Assembly (NCBI GenBank): GCA_963795055.1
Contig: CAWCGJ010000039.1
Span: 1 to 64,000 of the forward strand
Reading direction: 5' to 3'
Origin: JASHPR01 sp963795055
GTDB taxonomy: Bacteria; Actinomycetota; Actinomycetes; Streptosporangiales; Streptosporangiaceae
Length of the DNA: 64,000 nt
In this document: piece after piece, positions 17,078 to 25,252 of the stretch
How the letters are laid out: each line of letters starts with the position of its first letter
Numbering within the stretch: position 1 is the first letter of the stretch
Position numbers and translations under genes: made by a program
Notes under the pieces: model-generated
Seen by the model: the letters and a program-made list of their open reading frames with translations, nothing else
What the model was told of the DNA's origin: nothing
The model's database searches: none

Positions 17078-18037
17078 CTAGCCGGCCCGGCCGAGCAGGA
17101 AATCGATGAGCCCGGCGAAGTACGTCCGCTGGTCGTCGTACATGGCCAGGTGGCTGCCGTCCGGGCAGTACAGGTACTGGCCGGACGGCAGGCGGGCGGC
17201 CATCATCTCCATGTGGGCCGGGTCCATCGTGTCGTGCTCGGCACCGATCACCAGGGTCGGCACCTCGATCGAGGCCAGCTCCTCGGTCCGGTCCCAGTGG
17301 GCGAGCTTGGCGTCGGCGCTGATGCCGAGCTCGCTGGGGCCCTGCATCGATACGTAGATCGCCGGGTTGATGTGGGCGAAGCCGCGCTGCACCGGGTCGG
17401 GCCAGTCCGCGGCCGGCATGCGCAGCACGTGATGCACGTAGTGCTGCTCCATGAGCAGTTCCTCGTACCTGGGGTTCTCGATGTCGCCCTTGGCCTCGAG
17501 CTCCTTGATCTCCGCCAGGGCGGCCTGGTCCATCTTCGGCATCAGCACCTGCTCGGCGTAGGCGTTGTAGGCCGGGACGCTGGCCATCATGTTGGAGATG
17601 ACCAGCCCGCGCAGGTGCTGCTGGTAGCGCAGCGCGTACTCGATGGCCAGGATCCCGCCCCACGACTGCCCGTACAGCACGAAGTTGCCGGAGTCCAGGC
17701 CGAGCGCGGTGCGGACCTGTTCGACCTCGTCGACGAAGCGGTCGACCTCCCACAGGGACGGCTCGTCGGGCTGGTCGCTGAAGCCCGAGCCGAGCTGGTC
17801 GTAGTAGTAGTACTCGACCCCGGCGCCGGGCAGGTAGCTGTCGCAGGCCTCCAGGTACTCATGGGTTGCCCCCGGCCCGCCGTGCAGCAGCAGGACTCGC
17901 AGGCCCGGATTGTTGCCGATCCGCTTCACCCACACGTTGAACTCGCCCTTGGGCGTGCTGACCGGGATCTTCCGCGCGCCGCCGCTCAGCACGTCGTCCC
18001 GCCCCGAAGAGTCCAGATAGCTGCTTGTCGCCGGCAT
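17078..18037 (-). CDS. Proline iminopeptidase-family hydrolase (peptidase S33)
   Basis: A 319-residue cytosolic alpha/beta hydrolase of the S33 type, which removes N-terminal proline or other residues from short peptides. The family HGGPG oxyanion motif (LLHGGPGATHEYLE), nucleophile GQSWGG, acid GAEHDTMDP and base GSHLAMYDD are all visible, with YYDQLGSGFSDQP before the cap domain. The start is placed at ATG 18037 (MPATSSYLD), with AGGGGTGGG just upstream. The gene is divergent from a MarR-GNAT regulator with a clear operator between them, so that regulator may control it. Confidence 0.92.
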   Translation of the reverse strand: MPATSSYLDSSGRDDVLSGGARKIPVSTPKGEFNVWVKRIGNNPGLRVLLLHGGPGATHEYLEACDSYLPGAGVEYYYYDQLGSGFSDQPDEPSLWEVDRFVDEVEQVRTALGLDSGNFVLYGQSWGGILAIEYALRYQQHLRGLVISNMMASVPAYNAYAEQVLMPKMDQAALAEIKELEAKGDIENPRYEELLMEQHYVHHVLRMPAADWPDPVQRGFAHINPAIYVSMQGPSELGISADAKLAHWDRTEELASIEVPTLVIGAEHDTMDPAHMEMMAARLPSGQYLYCPDGSHLAMYDDQRTYFAGLIDFLLGRAG

Positions 18038-18132
18038 GTGCCCACCCCTTCCTCCGCGGGCGCCAGCCCGGGTGAGCAACAGACTAGGCGGGCGGGCCCG
18101 GCCGCTCGGGGGGACCCCTGGCGGGCCCAGAT

Positions 18133-18154
18133 TTCTCTGACTATCGTCAGAGAA
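18133..18154. promoter_or_regulatory. Inverted-repeat operator overlapping the MarR-GNAT start
   Basis: TTCTCTGAC-TATC-GTCAGAGAA is a perfect 9-base inverted repeat with a 4-base spacer. Its last base is the A of the ATG of the MarR-GNAT gene, and it lies 96 bases upstream of the divergent peptidase start. MarR dimers bind palindromes of this size. Autorepression by blocking transcription initiation at or next to the start codon is the simplest reading. Confidence 0.7.
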
Positions 18155-19101
18155 TGCGTGCGAGCGTGGCGGGCAGCCAGGGGACGGATGCGAGCGGGGC
18201 CGACGGCCAGCAGATGGATCCGGGCCTGGTCGGTCAGGTCCGGAGCTTCAACCGGACCGTCACCCAGCGGATCGGCGCCCTCAACGATGAGTTCCTGTCC
18301 CGCGACCGGCCCCTCGGGCAGGCGCGCCTGCTGTGGGAGATCGGCCCGGACGGCTGCGACATCCGGCTGCTGCGGTCGCGGCTTGACCTGGACTCGGGGT
18401 ACCTGAGCCGGCTGCTGCGGGCGCTGGAGAACGACGGGCTGGTCGTGGTGGAGCCGAGCCGGACCGATGGACGGGTGCGGATCGCGCGCCTCACCAGCCC
18501 AGGGGTGGCCGAGCGGGCGGTGCTCGACCGGCGCTCCGACGATGCGGCCGCGGCCATCCTGCGGCCGCTCAGCGCGCGGCAGCGGGCCCGGCTCATCGGG
18601 GCGATGGCCGAGGTCGAGCGGCTCCTGGTGGCCTCGGCGGTCCAGGTCACCGCGTGCCATCCCCGGCACCCGGACGCCCGGGCCTGCCTGCGGGCCTACT
18701 TCAGCGAGTTGTCCCGCCGCTTCGACGGCGGCTTCGACCCGGCCCGGAGCATCTCCGCCGACGACGCGGAGCTGACCGCGCCGGCGGGCCTGCTGCTGGT
18801 CGCCACCTTGCACGGGGAGCCCGTCGGGTGCGGCGCGCTCAAGTTCCACGGCGACGAGCCGGCCGAGCTCAAGCGGATGTGGGTGTCCCCGGCGCGGCGC
18901 GGGCTGGGGCTCGGCCGCCGGCTCCTCGCCGAGCTCGAGGCGCGCGCGACGGCCCGCGGGGTCCGGACCCTGCGGCTGGAGACCAACCACGCCCTGGATG
19001 AGGCGATCGGCCTGTACCGGGACTCCGGTTACCGCGAGGTGCCCGCGTTCAACGACGAGCCCTACGCCCACCACTGGTTCGAGAAGACCCTCGGCGGCTG
19101 A
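18154..19101 (+). CDS. MarR-family regulator fused to a GNAT acetyltransferase
   Basis: A 315-residue two-domain protein. Residues 20-165 form a MarR winged helix (LVGQVRSFNRTVTQRIGALNDEFL, LLRSRLDLDSGYLSRLLRALENDGLV, wing RTDGRVRIARLTSPG). Residues 165-315 form a GNAT domain with LKRMWVSPARRGLGLGRRLLAELE (acetyl-CoA binding motif A) and LRLETNHALDEAIGLYRDSGYREV. Such MarR-GNAT fusions are known in actinobacteria, but their small-molecule or protein substrate is generally not defined. A second possible start is Met21 (18214), just before the MarR domain. The operator overlapping the first ATG suggests self-regulation and perhaps a leaderless or very short-leader transcript. Confidence 0.92.
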   Translation: MRASVAGSQGTDASGADGQQMDPGLVGQVRSFNRTVTQRIGALNDEFLSRDRPLGQARLLWEIGPDGCDIRLLRSRLDLDSGYLSRLLRALENDGLVVVEPSRTDGRVRIARLTSPGVAERAVLDRRSDDAAAAILRPLSARQRARLIGAMAEVERLLVASAVQVTACHPRHPDARACLRAYFSELSRRFDGGFDPARSISADDAELTAPAGLLLVATLHGEPVGCGALKFHGDEPAELKRMWVSPARRGLGLGRRLLAELEARATARGVRTLRLETNHALDEAIGLYRDSGYREVPAFNDEPYAHHWFEKTLGG

Positions 19102-19145
19102 CCGCCGCATACTGCAATCCTCACCGCAGCGGTAAGGACTGAAGC

Positions 19146-19265
19146 ATGCCGAATCACAACCATGCATCCGCCGGGTATCCCGAGGCCGAACGCCTCGAGC
19201 TCGTCGAGGAGATCCACGGCCACCGGATCGCCACGCGGCAGCTCGGGCTCAGAATGGACGAGTGA
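19146..19265 (+). pseudogene. N-terminal remnant of a prolyl oligopeptidase (S9A) gene
   Basis: A 39-codon frame starting at ATG reads YPEAERLELVEEIHGHRI at residues 11-28. This matches the extreme N-terminus of S9A prolyl oligopeptidases (YPxxxRxDxVExxHGxxVxDPYRWLED). The next expected motif, DPYRWLED, is missing and the frame ends after RQLGLRMDE. It overlaps the following GTG start by four bases. I read it as the stump of a deleted peptidase gene, possibly still translated as a short peptide. Confidence 0.55.
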
Positions 19266-19888
19266 TCAGAGTGGGCAAGGACCGGATGGTGCGGGTGAGC
19301 CTGGAACTGGGCCAGAAGTGGGTGTTCGCGTCCGCGCTGGACTGGCCGGGCTGGTGCCGACGTGGCCGGGGCGAGCAGGCCGCCCTCGATACCCTCCTCG
19401 ATTACGCCGGCCGTTTCGCCGCCGTCGCGGGGGCGGAGTTCGCGCCCGGGGAGCTCCAGGTCGTGGGCCAGGTCCCGGGCAACAAGATCACCGATTTCGG
19501 GGCCCCCGACGCTCAGGGCCCGTGGGACTCCGAGCCGCTCCCGGCGGACGAGGCCGACCGCCTGACCGGGTTGCTGGAGGCCTGCTGGGGCTACCTGGAC
19601 CCGGTCGCCGCGGCGGCGCCCAAGGCCCTGCGCAAGGGGCCCCGCGGCGGCGGCCGCGACCGGGACGCGATCGTCGCCCACGTCCGCGAGGCCGAGCGGA
19701 CCTTGTCCTGTCCCAAGGCCGGGATCCGGGTGCCGCCGCGCACGCCCTGGGATCAGCAGCGCGCCGCGCTGGCCGCGGCGCTGCGGGCCGGGGCCCCCGG
19801 CGGTACCTGGCCGGCCCGGTACCTGATCCGGCGCAGCGCCTGGCACGTGCTCGACCACGCCTGGGAGATCGAGGACCGCAGCGCGTAG
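19262..19888 (+). CDS. Uncharacterised actinobacterial protein (DinB/YfiT-like)
   Basis: A 208-residue soluble protein with no signal or membrane segment. The N-terminal stretch KWVFASALDWPGWCRRGRGEQAALDTLLDYAGRFA and the C-terminal RRSAWHVLDHAWEIEDR look conserved; the latter, a His-rich helix, recalls the four-helix DinB/YfiT fold in which three histidines bind metal. The match is by pattern only and the function is unknown. It starts at GTG 19262, overlapping the peptidase remnant. It is on the same strand as the creatininase operon but separated by about 100 bases. Confidence 0.72.
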   Translation: MIRVGKDRMVRVSLELGQKWVFASALDWPGWCRRGRGEQAALDTLLDYAGRFAAVAGAEFAPGELQVVGQVPGNKITDFGAPDAQGPWDSEPLPADEADRLTGLLEACWGYLDPVAAAAPKALRKGPRGGGRDRDAIVAHVREAERTLSCPKAGIRVPPRTPWDQQRAALAAALRAGAPGGTWPARYLIRRSAWHVLDHAWEIEDRSA

Positions 19889-19983
19889 GCGCCCGGCCCG
19901 GGACGCGGACGTCGGTGACCGGCCGGTCACCTGGCCGGATCGCGGCTTGCGTTATCATCCAGGGACTTTGCCCCTCCTGACCT

Positions 19984-20712
19984 GTGATGACCTTTGAGGT
20001 GCCCGTGCGAGTGTTCGAGGCCAACTGGATGCAGATCGAGGAGTACCTGCAACGGGACGACCGGGTCGTCCTGCCGACCGGGTCGACCGAGCAGCACGGC
20101 TACCTCTCGCTGGGTACCGACGCCATCCTGGCCGAGCGGGTCGCGGCGGAGGCCGCCGAGCCGCTCGGCATCCCGGTGCTGCCCGCGCTCCCGTTCGGCA
20201 TGGCGCCCTACTTCGCCGCCTTCCCCGGGAGCATGAGCCTGCGGATCACGACCTACATCGAGGTGCTGCGCGACCTGCTCGACGGGCTCGCCGCCCAGGG
20301 CTTCCGCCGGATCGCGATCATCAACGGGCACGGCGGCAACTCGCCGGCCACCGGGTTCATCCGGGAGTGGATCTGCCAGCCGCGCCCGGAGCGGGTCCAG
20401 GTCCTGTTCCACAGCTGGTACAACGCGCCGCAGACAACCGTCGCGGCCGACAAGTTCGACCGCGATCAGATGCACGGAGGCTGGGTGGAGAACTTCCCGT
20501 GGACCCGGGTGGCCGGGGCCGAGTTGCCGTCGGAGCCAGCGCCGATCGTCCAGCCGCGCATCGCGGGGCTCAACCCCGCCGAGGTCCGGGCCGCGGCCCC
20601 CGACGGCGTGCTGGGCGGCGCCTACGCGCGGCCGGACGAGGATATGCAGGCCGTCTGGGCGGCCGGGGTGGCCGAGGTCCGGGCCCTGCTCGAGGAGGGC
20701 TGGACCCGATGA
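19984..20712 (+). CDS. Creatininase-family amidohydrolase
   Basis: A 242-residue protein of the creatininase fold. The metal ligands are in VVLPTGSTEQHGYLSLGTDAILAERVA (Glu, His, Asp) and INGHGGNSPA (His), with a later Glu in the HGGWVENFPWT region. The family opens cyclic amides or formamides (creatinine, 3-dehydro-scyllo-inosose analogues, F-420 and riboflavin intermediates). GTG 19984 and ATG 19987 are both possible starts. It is the first gene of a tight operon with an SDR, an M20 peptidase and an M19 dipeptidase; its stop overlaps the SDR ATG. This context points to breakdown of an amide- or peptide-like compound (inference). Confidence 0.88.
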   Translation: MMTFEVPVRVFEANWMQIEEYLQRDDRVVLPTGSTEQHGYLSLGTDAILAERVAAEAAEPLGIPVLPALPFGMAPYFAAFPGSMSLRITTYIEVLRDLLDGLAAQGFRRIAIINGHGGNSPATGFIREWICQPRPERVQVLFHSWYNAPQTTVAADKFDRDQMHGGWVENFPWTRVAGAELPSEPAPIVQPRIAGLNPAEVRAAAPDGVLGGAYARPDEDMQAVWAAGVAEVRALLEEGWTR

Positions 20713-21425
20713 CGGGCGGCCCAGCGGCCAGGACCCTGGCCGGCAAGACCGCGGTCGTGACCGGCACCGCGCACGGCATCGGCGCCGCCATCGCCGAAGC
20801 GCTCCGCGGCGGCGGGGCGGCCGTGCAGGGCGTCGACAAGGACGAGGTCGACCTCACCGACGCCGGGCAGGTCCGGGACTTCTTCGCCGCCCTCGGCGGC
20901 GTGGACATCCTGGTCAACAACGCGGGCGGCGTCTGCGGGCAGGTCGGCCACCCGCTGGAGCACGTGCCCGAGCGCGACTGGCTTGAGGTCATCCACGCCA
21001 ACCTGACCACCAGCTTCCTGTGCACCCGGGCCGTGGTGCCGACGATGAAGGAACGCCGCTGGGGCCGGATCGTCAACATCTCCTCAGCGGCGGGCCTGAC
21101 CGTCAGCAAGACCGGGATCCAGGCGTACACCAGTGCCAAGGCCGGCGTGATCGGGTTCACCCGGCAGATGGCGAAGGAACTCGGGCCGTTCGGCATCACG
21201 GTCAACTGCATCGCCCCCGGGTTCGTCCGCTCCAACCCGACGACCGAGCGGCAGTGGGAGAGCTATGGCGAGGAGGGCCAGCGGCAGCTCGTCGCCGGCA
21301 TCGCCACGCGGCGGCTCGGGGAACCGGAGGACATCGCCAACGGGGTGGAGTTCTTCGTGTCGGAGCGATCCGGCTGGATCACCGGGCAGGTCATCGCGAT
21401 TGACGGCGGCAGTGCTTTCCTTTGA
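20709..21425 (+). CDS. SDR-family NAD(P)-dependent oxidoreductase
   Basis: A 238-residue classical SDR of the 3-oxoacyl reductase shape: TGTAHGIGAAIAEAL near residue 18, VNNAGG near residue 70, the ISSAAG catalytic Ser, YTSAK catalytic pair, and the C-terminal WITGQVIAIDGG. The start ATG 20709 overlaps the creatininase stop (ATGA). Its 3' end overlaps the M20 peptidase start by 14 bases, so all are translationally coupled. It presumably oxidises or reduces a hydroxyl on the operon's substrate; which one cannot be told from sequence. Confidence 0.9.
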   Translation: MTGGPAARTLAGKTAVVTGTAHGIGAAIAEALRGGGAAVQGVDKDEVDLTDAGQVRDFFAALGGVDILVNNAGGVCGQVGHPLEHVPERDWLEVIHANLTTSFLCTRAVVPTMKERRWGRIVNISSAAGLTVSKTGIQAYTSAKAGVIGFTRQMAKELGPFGITVNCIAPGFVRSNPTTERQWESYGEEGQRQLVAGIATRRLGEPEDIANGVEFFVSERSGWITGQVIAIDGGSAFL

Positions 21426-22773
21426 CCCCGGCGACGCCGGCTACCTACGCGAGCTCAGCGAGTACGTGGCGGTGCCGAGCGTCAGCCGGGACGCCTCCGA
21501 CGAGACCATGCGCGCCGCCGCCGGATGGCTGGCCGGGCAGCTGGCCTTCGCCGGCGGCCGCCTGGAGGAAACCGACGGCCATCCGGTGGTCCGGGGCGAC
21601 TGGCTCGGCGCCGACGGTGCGCCAACCGTCCTGGTCTACGGGCACTACGACGTGCAGCCCACCGGCGACCTGGCCGAGTGGGTGAGTCCCCCGTTTGAGC
21701 TGACCGCGGACGGCGACGTGGTGCGCGGCCGGGGCGCGACCGACGACAAGGGGCCGGTCTACATCGTGCTCAAGGTCGCCCAGGCCTTCCTGGCCCAGGA
21801 GGGGCGCCTCCCGCTCAACGTGAGGTTCCTGTTCGAGGGCGAGGAGGAGATAGGCAGCCCGCACCTGCCGGCGTTCGTGCGCGGTCACGCCGCCGAGCTG
21901 GCGGCCGACCTGGTCATCTCCGCCGACGGGGCCATGTGGCGGCCCAGCGAGCCCTCGGTGTCGGTGGCGTCCAAGGGCCTGGTCTCCATGGACATCGTGG
22001 TCGAGGGCGCCGACACCGACCTGCACTCCGGACGGTACGGCGGCACGGTGGCCAACCCGCTGCACGCGCTCAGCGCGATCGTGGCCAGCCTGCACCGCCC
22101 GGACGGGACGGTCGCGGTCGACGGCTTCTACGACGGCATTCCCGAGCTGACCGCCGAGCGCCGCCGCGAGATCGCCGCTATCGGTTTCGACGAGGCCGAG
22201 TACCTGAGTGCGCTCGGGCTGGCCGAGGCACACGGCGAGGCCGGGTACAGCACGCTGGAGCGCCTGTGGGAGCGGCCGACACTCGAGGTCAACGGCATGG
22301 CGGGCGGCGGCAAGTACACGGTGATCCCGCACGTCGGCGTGGCTCACGTGTCCTGCCGCCTGGTCCCCGGCCAGGATCCCGACCGGGTAATCCAGGCCAT
22401 CGTGGCTCACGTCGCCGCGCAGGACGCGCCGGGCGTGCGGGTCACGGTACGCGCCGACGAGGCGCGCGTGCCCGCGTACACCATCGCTCCGGGCCATCCC
22501 GCCATCCGCGCGGCCACGGCCGCGCTCGAGTCGGTATACCCGGGCCAGCGGGTGCTGGAGGCCGTGGTTGCGGGGACGCTCCCGGCCACGGCGCTGTTCG
22601 AGGAGGTGCTCGGGGTCAAGACGCTGTTCTTCTCGTTCTCGACCGCCGACGAGAAACTGCACGCGCCCAACGAGTTCCTGCGCATCCGCAGGCTGCGCGA
22701 GGGCATGCGGGCCTGGGAGCAGCTGTGGCGGCTGCTGGCCGACGGGCCGCACCGCCTTGCCCCCCGGAGTTAG
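21412..22773 (+). CDS. M20-family metallopeptidase (dipeptidase/deacylase type)
   Basis: A 453-residue di-zinc hydrolase. The metal ligands are visible in order: VYGHYDVQP (His), GATDDKGP (bridging Asp), EGEEEIGSPHL (catalytic Glu and metal Glu) and ISADGA (Asp). A lid domain begins at SKGLVSMDIVVEG. It matches the M20 dipeptidase group (carnosinase/DapE relatives), which cleaves dipeptides or N-acyl amino acids. The start GTG 21412 (VLSFDPGDAGYLRELSEYV) gives a family-like N-terminus; the longer frame upstream is only the SDR in another phase. It is the third gene of the four-gene operon. Confidence 0.9.
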   Translation: MLSFDPGDAGYLRELSEYVAVPSVSRDASDETMRAAAGWLAGQLAFAGGRLEETDGHPVVRGDWLGADGAPTVLVYGHYDVQPTGDLAEWVSPPFELTADGDVVRGRGATDDKGPVYIVLKVAQAFLAQEGRLPLNVRFLFEGEEEIGSPHLPAFVRGHAAELAADLVISADGAMWRPSEPSVSVASKGLVSMDIVVEGADTDLHSGRYGGTVANPLHALSAIVASLHRPDGTVAVDGFYDGIPELTAERRREIAAIGFDEAEYLSALGLAEAHGEAGYSTLERLWERPTLEVNGMAGGGKYTVIPHVGVAHVSCRLVPGQDPDRVIQAIVAHVAAQDAPGVRVTVRADEARVPAYTIAPGHPAIRAATAALESVYPGQRVLEAVVAGTLPATALFEEVLGVKTLFFSFSTADEKLHAPNEFLRIRRLREGMRAWEQLWRLLADGPHRLAPRS

Positions 22774-22788
22774 GAGACTGCCGTCCCG

Positions 22789-23994
22789 ATGCCCGATGCT
22801 GACCCGTCCCACCCGTACACCGCCTACTCCTACCTCACCCCGGGCGCGGACTTCCGCCGCTTCGAGCTGGCTGCCGAGTTCGGCCGGGTGCCGGCGTACC
22901 AGGCCGGCCTGACCGAGCAGGACGAGCAGCGAGCCCGCCGGCTTTTGCGCGACAACATCGTGATCAGCCTGCACGACCACCCCGTGCGCTTCCCGTTGCG
23001 GATGGAAGAAACGCCCGACTACTACCGCACCGGTCGCCAGCACGCGGCCTACGCCGGCCTGGCGGCGTCGGGGATGACCGTCGTGTTCGACAACATGATG
23101 GACGGCACCGCCTGCGTGACCGGGCACGCCCCGTGGCGGTGGGACGACATCATCACCGACCTCGGGATGCGCCAGGCCGACGCCGCTCACGCCGACGGTG
23201 TGCTGGTGGTGCGCACGGTGGCCGATATCGACCAGGCGCACCGCTCCGGGAAGGTGGGCCTGGTGTTCGGGCTGGAGGCGGCGACACCGATCGAGAACGA
23301 GATCGACCGCCTCGACGTGCTGTACGGCCTGGGCCTCCGGCAGATCGGGATCGCGTACTCCGACGCCAACTCGCTGGGCAGCGGCCTGGCCGAGGCCCGC
23401 GACGGCGGCCTCACCGGGCTCGGCCAGCGGGCGGTGCGGCGCATGAACCAGCTTGGCCTGGCCATCGACGTCTCCCACTCGTCCGACCGCACCGCCCTGG
23501 ACGTGTGCGAGCTGAGCGACCGGCCGGTGCTCATGACCCACGCGGGCGCCCGGGCGGTCTGGGACATCCCCCGCATGAAGCCCGACGACGTGCTGCGAGC
23601 GATCGCCGGGACCGGCGGCGTGATCGGGATGTCGGCCGCCCCGCACACCACGCTGTCGGCGGCGCATCCCCGTCACTCGATCGAGTCGGTGATGGACCAC
23701 TTCCAGTACTGCGTCGATCTGGTCGGCATCGATCATGTCGCGTTCGGGCCGGACACGCTCTACGGCGATCACGTCCAGCTGCACCGGATCTTCGCCGACC
23801 TGCTCGGCATCGGGCGCGCCATGCGCGGGCCGGACTTCGAGCCGGTCGCGTACGTCGACGGGCTGGAGAATCCCACCGAGAACTTTGCCAACATCTGCGG
23901 CTGGCTCGTCCAGCACGGGTTCGATGACGACGCGGTGCGCGCCGTCATCGGCGGGAACGTCTACCGGGCGCTGGGGTCCATCTGGGTGGGCTGA
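22789..23994 (+). CDS. Membrane-dipeptidase family (M19, renal-dipeptidase-like) hydrolase
   Basis: A 401-residue TIM-barrel metallohydrolase. The N-terminal metal motif appears as ISLHDHP near residue 62. Further elements are VFGLEAATPI (bridging Glu region), IDVSHSSDRTALDVCE (His), VLMTHAGARAV (His) and VGIDHVAFGPD (Asp). M19 enzymes cleave dipeptides, including those with D-residues, and beta-lactam-like amides. No signal peptide is seen, so it is cytosolic here. It closes the creatininase-SDR-M20 operon 15 bases after the M20 stop. Confidence 0.9.
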   Translation: MPDADPSHPYTAYSYLTPGADFRRFELAAEFGRVPAYQAGLTEQDEQRARRLLRDNIVISLHDHPVRFPLRMEETPDYYRTGRQHAAYAGLAASGMTVVFDNMMDGTACVTGHAPWRWDDIITDLGMRQADAAHADGVLVVRTVADIDQAHRSGKVGLVFGLEAATPIENEIDRLDVLYGLGLRQIGIAYSDANSLGSGLAEARDGGLTGLGQRAVRRMNQLGLAIDVSHSSDRTALDVCELSDRPVLMTHAGARAVWDIPRMKPDDVLRAIAGTGGVIGMSAAPHTTLSAAHPRHSIESVMDHFQYCVDLVGIDHVAFGPDTLYGDHVQLHRIFADLLGIGRAMRGPDFEPVAYVDGLENPTENFANICGWLVQHGFDDDAVRAVIGGNVYRALGSIWVG

Positions 23995-24133
23995 GGATCG
24001 CCGGGCCCGGCCATTTTCTCTCCCTGCTCGCCTCCGGCCGCTTTTACGCGCCTCCTTCCCTCGTCGCTCGTCGCTCCTTCTTCGCTCCTCGCTCCTCAGT
24101 CCAGTCGGCACCGCGCCCTTTGGCTCGCAGGGC

Positions 24134-24952
24134 TCAGCCGTCGCGGCCGGGCCCCGCCCCCGGCGACGGCTGGCGCTCGGGCGCGACGGCCTGCTGGTCG
24201 AGCCCGCCCGCGAGCATGTCCTGGATGCGGATCTTGGCCCTCACCACCGGCTGCCGCAGGCGCCGTTCGCGGCGGTCGGCGCGGGCCAGCTTCGCCGGCC
24301 GGTTCCGGTAGCGCCAGCGGGCCCACGGCGACCCGGGCCGGGCCAGCCGGAACGCCCCGGCGATGAACACCAGCGGCACGAACAGCCCGAACAGGCCGGT
24401 CCAGATCTTGCCCTTCAGCAGCGTGACCGACGCGACGACGAACAGCGCCACCGCGGCCAGGTGCAGCGTGGTGACGACGGCCGGGCTTACCGGTAGCAGC
24501 CGCTGGTAGTCGTTGAGGTTCTTCACCCCGACCGGAGTGACTCCCATCAGCAGCAGCCCGGTCACGCCGGCCGCGACGAACACCGCGTCGACCGACACCC
24601 GCCCCTCGTTGCTCCAGTACACGTCGCGCAGGTGCAGGATGAGCGCGAACTCATCGAGCACCAGCGCGGTGCCGAGCCCGAACAGGGCCGCCGCCGCCGA
24701 TCGCCAGCCCAGGGAGTACAGCGGAGCCGCGAGTTCGGTGACGCCGCCGACGGCCATGAACACCACGCCGAAGACCATGTGGTGAACGTGCACCTCGCCG
24801 GTGACCACGTTGCCGGGCCACCACCGGACCCGGGCCCGGATGAGCCGGACGGAAAGGCGGATGAACCCGAAGCCGAGCACGAAGGCCACGAAGAAACAGA
24901 ACAGCGGCAGGCGGCCGGTGTGCACGATCTGCGCCTGGAACCAACCAGACAT
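24134..24952 (-). CDS. Multi-pass membrane protein of unknown function
   Basis: A 272-residue integral membrane protein with about six hydrophobic helices, the first at residues 15-35 (LPLFCFFVAFVLGFGFIRL). A His-rich loop, VTGEVHVHHMVFGVVFMAVGG, precedes helix two and could bind metal. A conserved-looking LDEFALILHLRDVYW follows helix three. The C-terminal 60 residues are basic and cytoplasmic. The start is ATG 24952 (MSGWFQAQIV). I do not recognise a named family beyond an actinobacterial hypothetical membrane protein. It converges with the M19 operon; the gap holds a pyrimidine-rich run. Confidence 0.75.
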   Translation of the reverse strand: MSGWFQAQIVHTGRLPLFCFFVAFVLGFGFIRLSVRLIRARVRWWPGNVVTGEVHVHHMVFGVVFMAVGGVTELAAPLYSLGWRSAAAALFGLGTALVLDEFALILHLRDVYWSNEGRVSVDAVFVAAGVTGLLLMGVTPVGVKNLNDYQRLLPVSPAVVTTLHLAAVALFVVASVTLLKGKIWTGLFGLFVPLVFIAGAFRLARPGSPWARWRYRNRPAKLARADRRERRLRQPVVRAKIRIQDMLAGGLDQQAVAPERQPSPGAGPGRDG

Positions 24953-25252
24953 GACCACCCCTACCCCGGCGGGCCGCCCCCGGTGGCGTGAAGCTGTCGT
25001 GCGGCGACAGCGGATCGGCAACAGCAGGCCGCACCATCAAGTGTTGCCTACCCGCGCACCGCCCGCTAGCTTGCTGCCGCACCGAAGTGCGCGCGGGCGC
25101 GCGACGCGGACCCGCTCCGCCGGCGGCGGAGCGAGCTAGGCCTACGATGAAGTGCGGCCGGTCGGCCAACCCGGTGCATAACACGGCGCGGACGGACAAC
25201 GCAACCGCTAACGGGGGCCTCTTGCGGGCCGAACATTCAGAGAACGACGATC
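24953..25252. other. Divergent intergenic region
   Basis: About 300 bases between a membrane-protein gene and the heptad-repeat CbiX-like gene, which point away from each other. It should hold both promoters. No strong palindrome, riboswitch or short gene was recognised; only weak promoter-like sequence was seen. Confidence 0.4.

Noticed and set aside
23995..24133. Possible RNA gene in the pyrimidine-rich gap
   Set aside because: No stable fold or conserved RNA motif could be seen; reported only as a compositional oddity.
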